Shown: piece after piece, positions 53,628 through 59,800 of the stretch
Numbering within the stretch: position 1 is the stretch's first letter
Layout of the letters: every line of letters begins with the position of its first letter
Source of the DNA: Rivularia sp. MS3
GTDB taxonomy: Bacteria > Cyanobacteriota > Cyanobacteriia > Cyanobacteriales > Nostocaceae
Length of the DNA: 63,139 nucleotides
Assembly: GCA_019192545.1 (NCBI GenBank)
Contig: JAHCMI010000054.1
Span: forward strand, 1 to 63,139
Reading direction: 5' to 3'
The notes under the pieces: generated by a model
The model's input: only the letters and a program-made list of their open reading frames with translations
Database searches by the model: none
Told to the model about the DNA's origin: nothing
Program-made: the position numbers and the translations under genes

Positions 53628-55043
53628 TTAAAAAGGAATTTCCTGTTCTTGATAATTCGGATGAGATACTTTCAAATCACAAATAAAAGCAGTTAGAGCG
53701 TGAATCCCTCCATACAACATCCCGTTTTTCGCTCTATACCCTTTACTACTCCAACCATTCCATCCCAGGTACTCTCCAATCTCGCCAAACTCATTAATAA
53801 TCGAATTTGAATTTATTTTTTGCTGCAATTCTTCCTGTTGTTTCCTGCTCGTATCTTGAAGTTCAGTTAATTCCTGTTCTCTTTGAGAAAGTACGTTATT
53901 TAGACGCTCAACTTCCGACATCAATGGCTCAATGGTTTTTTCTAACTCTTTATTAACTACTTTCGCAGCTTGCTTGTTAAATGTATTACCCCAGCTATCT
54001 CTATTGGAATCTTCGAGGGATTTTTCTAAATCTTGGATTCTTTGTTCGAGTCGTTGATTTTCTTCTACTAAGCCCCGAACATGGTCTAATTCGTTGTCTT
54101 TGGCTATTAATTGTTCGATTAACTTTTGTTTAGCTTGTTCCATCTGAGCCGCGTGTTTTTTGGCAGTACTTATCTCTTCTTTAGCTGCTTCAAGGGCTGC
54201 ATCTCGAATTTCTACAAATTTTCCTAGTTCTTCTTCGGCTCTCTCTTTTTCTTGCTGTGCTAAAGCTTCCGCTATTTTCTTTTCAACTTCGGCTGCACTA
54301 AACATATGCTTTGGAGAAGTTGGTTTTATAGCTGTTTTTTGGGATTCTGGCTGAATTTGATGGGGTTTGAACAGCTGCTTTGTTTCCATTCTTTGAGTAA
54401 CTACGTGGTCAAGCAACACCCAGAAATCACCCTTCCACTCGGACATAATTATTCCTGTGTAACCAGTCCAGCCTCTATCACTACTTTTTACTATGATTCG
54501 CGTTCCGGGGGCTAGGAGTGGGGGAGTGGAGGAGTGGGGGAGAGGAGGAGTATTGTTTAACTTCTCCCGCTCTCCCTCTCTCGCGCTCTCCCGCTCCTCT
54601 TTCTCTCGCTCTTTCTTAATTTCTGCTGCTGTTCTATGAGGCGATCGCACTAATTCCTTTACTAAATCGTGGCTGACTTTAGTTAGTTGTCTTAGTGCTG
54701 ATACGCTCCATTTTTGAACGTTGGCGCGTACTAAACTTTGCAACCGTTTCGGTAGCTGGGAAAACCAATTGTAAATTTCTATTGCGGCTTTAGCTATGTA
54801 TCGGGATGCTCCGAAATCATGGGATGCTAGCCAATTGTCAAATACTTTTTTACCTTTTGGCGAATTCGCAATGCAATCCTGATAGATTGAATTTAATGCT
54901 TGCCCGTTTTCTAGTAAGCCGTCAAAGGTTTGACGGACAAAGCCGATGAAATTTGATAATGTTTGTTGAGCTTTGGACTCAAGTTCTGAATTAGAAAAAT
55001 TGCTGTAGTCAAATGAGTAGATGATTGGCAATTCATAAGGCAT
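53628..55043 (-). CDS. Long coiled-coil protein of the plasmid-type module
   Basis: 471 residues. An N-terminal helical domain (about 10-135, LESKAQQTLSNFIGFVRQTF, FDNWLASHDFGASRYIAKAA) resembles DNA- or replication-associated domains carried on cyanobacterial plasmids. Then comes a low-complexity charged stretch (REKEERESAREGEREK) encoded by a polypurine repeat, a small beta-rich region (IIVKSSDRGWTGYTGIIMSE), a long coiled coil (about 245-420), and a C-terminal GWNGWSSKGYRAKNGMLYG segment. The function is not known. A truncated paralogue of its N-terminus lies at 55514-55762. Confidence 0.65.
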   Translation of the reverse strand: MPYELPIIYSFDYSNFSNSELESKAQQTLSNFIGFVRQTFDGLLENGQALNSIYQDCIANSPKGKKVFDNWLASHDFGASRYIAKAAIEIYNWFSQLPKRLQSLVRANVQKWSVSALRQLTKVSHDLVKELVRSPHRTAAEIKKEREKEERESAREGEREKLNNTPPLPHSSTPPLLAPGTRIIVKSSDRGWTGYTGIIMSEWKGDFWVLLDHVVTQRMETKQLFKPHQIQPESQKTAIKPTSPKHMFSAAEVEKKIAEALAQQEKERAEEELGKFVEIRDAALEAAKEEISTAKKHAAQMEQAKQKLIEQLIAKDNELDHVRGLVEENQRLEQRIQDLEKSLEDSNRDSWGNTFNKQAAKVVNKELEKTIEPLMSEVERLNNVLSQREQELTELQDTSRKQQEELQQKINSNSIINEFGEIGEYLGWNGWSSKGYRAKNGMLYGGIHALTAFICDLKVSHPNYQEQEIPF

Positions 55044-55074
55044 AATAAAGAAACCTCCTATAAATGACGGAGAA

Positions 55075-55119
55075 CCATACCCCTCGGTTCAGATTGGTAG
55101 TCGGGACGGGGGGTTTTGG
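55075..55119 (+). ncRNA. Structured hairpin element, copy 1
   Basis: Read on the + strand: CCATACCCCTCGG...AGATTGGTAGTC...CGGGGGGTTTTGG. ACCCCUCG pairs with CGGGGGGU, with an inner GUUC/GGAC helix; the U-G pairs exist only on the + strand RNA. It lies 31 bp before the start of the minus-strand gene 53628-55043 and is followed on the + strand by a T-run (CTTTTT). It is homologous to copies at 55795 and 56204. Confidence 0.55.
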
Positions 55120-55202
55120 TCTTTTTACAGTGAAGTGGTACTAATAACCACTTAATAAGCACTCATTAAATACTAATATAAAAATAGTATAATGAACTAG
55201 GT

Positions 55203-55457
55203 TTAATCGAAAGGCCAGTCTCGGGGAAGAGGAAAAATTTGTTTTACAGAATTAATTACGTCAGCTAAAGTAAGCATTCTAGGTAGATAGCCTGGACGTT
55301 GTGAAAAGTCTGAACCCCAGTTGATATCGATAGTACTTTCTTTAACACCTGATACTTTGGCAAGTTCTCGCACACAAGCTGCTCTATAACCTCGTTCCCC
55401 AGGCTTCTTTCCTTGGTAAATAGGTACCCATTTACGGCAATACTCTTGTGGCTCCAA
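55203..55457 (-). CDS. Small plasmid-type protein, putative helix-turn-helix, paralogue of the one at 53171
   Basis: 84 residues. MEPQEYCRKWVPIYQGKKPG is followed by YRAACVRELAKVSGVKESTI, which has the spacing of a helix-turn-helix (ELAKVSGV-KESTIDINWG), then a helical tail ending in PRDWPFD. The sister protein at 53171-53560 is longer at the N-terminus. A second reading frame (77 codons to 55265) overlaps it but shows no conserved character. It probably takes part in regulation or maintenance of the mobile element. Confidence 0.65.
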   Translation of the reverse strand: MEPQEYCRKWVPIYQGKKPGERGYRAACVRELAKVSGVKESTIDINWGSDFSQRPGYLPRMLTLADVINSVKQIFPLPRDWPFD

Positions 55458-55513
55458 AGGCAGTCTCCTATTCTTTCTACCCTTAGATATTGCAGCAAAT
55501 GTTGATTATAGCG

Positions 55514-55762
55514 CTAGGAATACACAAATACTTTCCCAAATAAAGCTAATAATAAAATAGTATTTAACGATAAATGAATTAACTTTCTATTTTCCATTAA
55601 GTCGTTGAAGGTTTTTCGTACAAAGCTGATGAATCGATGAAATGTGTTTTTAGCTTTACTTTGAAGTTCGGGGTTCTCAAACTGAGAAAAATCAACACCT
55701 AAAGTAAATACAATTTGTGGGTAGATGTTTTGGGTATTGTTGTCTATGGCTATGGTATGCAT
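55514..55762 (-). pseudogene. Truncated paralogue of the coiled-coil plasmid protein
   Basis: 82 residues. FSQFENPELQSKAKNTFHRF followed by ISFVRKTFNDLMEN aligns with FSNSELESKAQQTLSNFIGF-VRQTFDGLLEN at the start of the 53628-55043 protein. After this the frame runs into an unrelated hydrophobic sequence, while a neighbouring frame keeps a trace of the expected NS-x-x-x-D region. A frameshift and the loss of ~390 residues are evident. It precedes the intact small gene at 55203. Confidence 0.65.
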
Positions 55763-55794
55763 AATAAAAGTATCCCTTTAATTTTGTTGGGAAA

Positions 55795-55838
55795 CCATGC
55801 CCTCCGTGCTGATTGGTAGTCTTAGCGGGGGGCTTTGG
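55795..55838 (+). ncRNA. Structured hairpin element, copy 2
   Basis: CCATGCCCTCCG...TGATTGGTAGTC...CGGGGGGCTTTGG on the + strand. GCCCUCCG pairs with CGGGGGGC, and an inner helix GCU/AGC encloses the GAUUGGUAGUC loop. It lies 32 bp before the start of the truncated minus-strand gene. It has the same orientation and length as copy 3. Confidence 0.55.
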
Positions 55839-56041
55839 CTTTTAAGTGATTTCTGTCGTATCGAGCGCCGCAAGATAAAAACTGTGGTGCTTATTTTTGT
55901 TGTGATAATCTCATTATAACAGAACAAGCTAATTATTAGTAACTAATTTATAACTCTTAGCTACTTTATAGTAGTAAAATGCTCAATTAGTTAGGCTTGA
56001 CTGTACTATGGGAAGGAAAACGAGACATGATTTAAAGCACT

Positions 56042-56221
56042 GTGAGTAAAAGGGTTTTTGTGACTTTGCCAGATTCAGTATTTGAAGACCTGGAGCAGTG
56101 GGCTGATTCCCAAGGAAGACCAACTGCTAACCTTGCTGCTTTCTTAATAGAGACTTCAATAAGACAAGCGAAAGAAAATGGGGAAATGTCTCCGCCAAAA
56201 AAGCCAAGTCCTCCGTCTTGA
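56042..56221 (+). CDS. Ribbon-helix-helix (CopG-type) small protein
   Basis: A 59-residue protein from a GTG start, below the usual size cut-off. SKRVFVTLPDSVFEDLEQWA, then DSQGRPTANLAAFLIETSI and a Pro-rich tail (MSPPKKPSPPS). The beta strand RVFVTLP followed by two helices, with P-T-x-x-L-x-x-x-L-I-E in the second, is the CopG/Arc ribbon-helix-helix pattern found in plasmid copy-number and antitoxin repressors. Such proteins bind direct repeats as dimers. The gene end overlaps hairpin copy 3, and another small DNA-binding-type gene follows. It probably represses its own operon. Confidence 0.75.
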   Translation: MSKRVFVTLPDSVFEDLEQWADSQGRPTANLAAFLIETSIRQAKENGEMSPPKKPSPPS

Positions 56222-56247
56222 TTACCAGTCTTGGTAAGGAGCTTTGG
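56204..56247 (+). ncRNA. Structured hairpin element, copy 3
   Basis: CCAAGTCCTCCG...TGATTACCAGTC...GGAGCTTTGG on the + strand, overlapping the stop codon of the ribbon-helix-helix gene. The outer pairing is kept although the bases differ from copies 1 and 2 (CCAA/UUGG, UCCU/AGGA), and UACCA can also pair with UGGUA. It lies about 137 bp upstream of the next + strand gene. Confidence 0.5.
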
Positions 56248-56332
56248 TGTCTAAAACTAAGCTGTAAACTATCTTCGAGCAATGCTTAAGTGCGATGCTG
56301 GAAGGATTTTCATTTTTATATTTAAATCTTAT

Positions 56333-56364
56333 CACGTAGTCACGCATTCACGCGGTCACTTAAC
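56333..56364 (+). promoter_or_regulatory. Four tandem 8-bp repeats (iteron-like operator)
   Basis: CACGTAGT, CACGCATT, CACGCGGT and CACTTAAC follow each other without a gap, keeping CAC at an 8-bp period. They end about 20 bp before the ATG of the gene at 56384. A direct repeat TAACATT-CCG-TAACATT overlaps the last unit. This is the size and spacing expected for a ribbon-helix-helix operator or for small plasmid iterons. Confidence 0.7.
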
Positions 56365-56383
56365 ATTCCGTAACATTAAATTT

Positions 56384-56584
56384 ATGCCTAGAAAAAGTAG
56401 AACCGAAAGGCTTAATCTATCGATAGAAGAAAAATTAAAGCGACATTTTAGTACTGTGTGTACCTGGAAAGGGGTAAACATGAGCGATGTTGCTCATGAA
56501 TTAATTGAGAAGTGGGTTAAAGAGAATGCACCACCAGGCCTTTTTGAGCAAGATGATGAATCAGTAGGGAATAAAAAAAGTTAA
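56384..56584 (+). CDS. Second small ribbon-helix-helix-like protein (ParG/CopG type)
   Basis: 66 residues from the ATG at 56384. An upstream ATG at 56282 is in frame, but it lies before the tandem repeats and gives an unlikely hydrophobic start. KSRTERLNLSIEEKLKRHFS is followed by TVCTWKGVNMSDVAHELIEK. The strand RLNLSI followed by two helices with M-S-D-V-x-x-E-L-I fits the ribbon-helix-helix fold. The acidic tail may contact a partner protein. No ParA-like ATPase is adjacent, so a copy-control or antitoxin role is as likely as partition. Confidence 0.7.
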   Translation: MPRKSRTERLNLSIEEKLKRHFSTVCTWKGVNMSDVAHELIEKWVKENAPPGLFEQDDESVGNKKS

Positions 56585-56895
56585 GCCCGTTCTTGCTTAT
56601 GTTTAAAGTCGATGATTAATTTTAAAACCCTTGTGGAGTAAAGAATATTTTGTATGCTCAATCAATGCGACCGAACGGAAACAGCTTCCGTTCGGTAAAT
56701 ACTGTTTTATGATTAGCCAATAATAACTCTTAGCTTTTAAATCGCTTCTTAAACTAGGATGTAAAAATTTTCCTGTTACTACCGTAAAACCGCTACAAGT
56801 CGCTATTCGCTCGACAAAAGAGGATACCTAAACCCACTCAATCTTTAAAGGTGGAGCTTCCCCCCACAGGGAAAACTTCATATTTTAGTATCCTT
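56585..56895. other. Intergenic region between convergent genes
   Basis: 311 bp. It holds the strong hairpin at 56670-56696; the rest is AT-rich, and 56850-56875 contains GGTGGAGCTTCCCCCCAC. No open frame with a ribosome site is visible. Confidence 0.5.
56670..56696 (+). terminator. Hairpin terminator after the ribbon-helix-helix genes
   Basis: ACCGAACGGAA (56670-56680) pairs perfectly with TTCCGTTCGGT (56686-56696) over the loop ACAGC. It is followed by AAATACTGTTTTATG. The hairpin lies between two convergent transcripts and may serve both. Confidence 0.65.
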
Positions 56896-59800
56896 TTACA
56901 AACCATGACAGATAAAGCCAGCCCAATAGAAAGGTGATGCAAAGGGTTTATCATCGTTAGGTTGATCTTTAATGTATGCGATATGAAGCCGGAGACTGCC
57001 TATTTTCAGCTTTTTGCTCCGTTCTGTTGTTTGCTTTTTAAGCTTAGACAGATACCCCCCTATATTATTTAATTGTTCTTTTAACTCTCCAACTGTTTTG
57101 TTGCGAAGGTCTTGTTGTGCTAGTCGCAATGCTGTAGAGCGATCGCTGCCATTTTGGCGGTGTTGGTAATAAAGTAAGCAAAATATTGCTGTTGCTAAAG
57201 CATCTACGGACCACAGCGTACCAATTACACTTCTCGCACCAGCACAAAGAAAACCCGCAGCTAAAGTGAGAATATCATCGGTTATGTTGGGATTACCAAA
57301 GTTAGTTTCACAGCAGGACAAAAATATTTCCACTAAGTACGGCATCCGCCAACCGGGACTTATTAATTGTCCCAAAGTTAGAGAACCATCCCCTAGTCTT
57401 AAAGCAGATTCTAAAGGTTTATCTAAGTCCCATTCAGCATGATGGCTGGAGTGTAGCCCTCGTATTTGTGGATTCTGAGTCAGTTGACGATAGTTGTCAA
57501 CGGTAGCATTTTGTTTTCCAATCAGGCGTTGTGTTGTAGGAATACCTAATAATCGAACGATTTGTTCGCATTCGTAACTTGCAGCAATTAAATCATTAGT
57601 AGCATCTTCAATTGTGACGTATTTTTCACCTTCCACAAATGAATAGGGGTTTTTATCTTCTCTTTCTTGGCAATAGGCAAGGATTTGAGCGCTGGGAACA
57701 ACGCGCAGACGGAATAAATCGCTGAGATACTTTTGGGATGAAGTTTCTTCGGTTATAGAAGACTCAGGAAAATTCACAGGTAAAGCTGCAAAGGGAATTA
57801 AATGTAAGAAAATGTGGGGAATGATAATTAATTCTTCGATATTTTGCAGGTGATTATTAATCAAATTATTGATACTTAATTTATCGGCAATTTGCTGGAG
57901 AGTTTTCTCCATTTGTTCGGGTTGCCGCCAAGTTTGCATATCTTCTTGATAAATATTTAGCCATTCTTCCTGCACAAAAGTTTGTAAATTACCATAACCT
58001 TCATTTTTACAAGTATGTAATTGTAAAGATATTCTATTTGGCGATTGTAAGGAGGTTTCATCAGAAGTAACTGTATTATTTTGACAATGGCGCAATACAA
58101 AGATATAAGTATGTTCTCTAGTACTGTAGAAGCTCAGAAGGGCAGTTTTGGGAGAGTCGGCTATTAATTTTCTGAGATTTTCAAAAGTCAGGTGAGGAAC
58201 TTCTAAACCATCTGCTAAGACCTTATCCTCTTTTCTAATTTTTAACCAGATTTCGTCTTTTCGTTTATATAAATCCTTTAATGTAAATTTGATTTCTTCA
58301 AACGACACATAACGAGATTGCAATTTTTCATCCATAGGGATGACTTTGTTCGTATTATCCCTTTGCTGCCGGGATTGTTCCTTATTGATTTGTGTTTGGA
58401 TATCTTCATATTGTTCCAAATATGCTCGAATATCTGGATCGATATCAGCATCTCTGTGGAGTTCATTACTATATATTAAATCTACTAAATGACGAGAACG
58501 CGCACGTTCCGTAAGTAAAATTGCTTGCTTGTATTCGCCTAAGTTAATATAACATTGCAAGGCTCGCTCATAAATATAAATCCCTTCTGTAAGAATTTCC
58601 TGACGCTGTTTGTCATCCTTAGCCCAAGTACGGATTTGTTCGATGGCTAAAATTGCTGCTTCATAACCTTCTAAAGCAATCTTCCACCATCCTTGCCTAA
58701 AAGCTAAATCTCCTAAGTTGCTTCCAGTTTGACGACAATCAACAGGAAGAAATTGAGGCTTAGAAAATTGTAGGCTTTGACGATGACAATCAATAGCTGT
58801 TTTAAAATGAGCTTCTCTCTGTACACCAAATTCAGCTAATTTCTCGTAAGCAACACCTAAATTATTCAAAGTAGAAGATGCATCTCTACTCAAACCTAAT
58901 CTGTGGCAGATATCAACCGATTTTTGACAACATTCAATACATTTTTGTAGATTGTCAAATGATTTATATAATTTCCAAGTTCGAGTTATTCGTAATTTTA
59001 TAGAGAATGATAATTTGATAAGTGATTTAAAGCGAATATATTTTTTTATAATTTCTTCCTGCTTATAATTCTTTATAAAAGAGCAAGTATATGAATTCCT
59101 AACATCTACTGAGTAGCTATTAGCTAGTTTCAAGTAAGCAAGTCCTAAATTATTCAAAGTTAAAGATAAACTTTTGTTGAATTCAAACCGTTTACAGATA
59201 TCAGCAGATTGCTGGAGAAAAACAATTCCTATCTGTAAATTAGTTTTCTCCTTAGCACCTGTTTCCACTAAACTTAAGTAAGTAATTCCTAAATTGTTCA
59301 GAGCTGAAGATAAATTTTCGTTTAAGCTTAAATGTTTGTAGATATCAGCAGATTGTTGAAAACAATCAATAGCTTTTTGTAAATTATTTTTATTAATTGT
59401 ATTAATTATTGCCAATTCTCGATAAGCATTACCCAAATTATTCAAAGCTATAGCTAAATTTTCATTAAAGCTAAAATGTTGATATATATCAGTAGCTTTT
59501 TGAAAAGAATCAATTGCTTTTTGTATATTAAGTTTCTTGTCTACACCAATTTCGGCTAAACTTAAGTAAGTAAGACCTAAATTGTTCAAACTTGAAAATA
59601 ACTCTTCATTAAAGCTGAATTTTTGACAAATATCAACTGCTTGTTGATGACAGTCAATAGCTTTTTGCAAATTATCTTTTCCCCCTACACCAATTTGTAG
59701 TAATCCCCGATAAGCATTGCCTAATTTATTTAAGCTTGAAGATAAATCTTCATTACAATTTAACTGTTGACAAATATCAACTGCTTGTTGATGACATTCA

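Noticed and set aside
53171-55457. The two small paralogues as toxin-antitoxin partners
   Set aside because: They are homologues of each other and not a two-component pair; neither has toxin features and they are separated by a long gene.
55075-56247. The three hairpins as group II intron domain V remnants
   Set aside because: Neither the catalytic AGC triad nor the 34-nt two-helix form with GNRA loop is present, and no intron-encoded protein is nearby.
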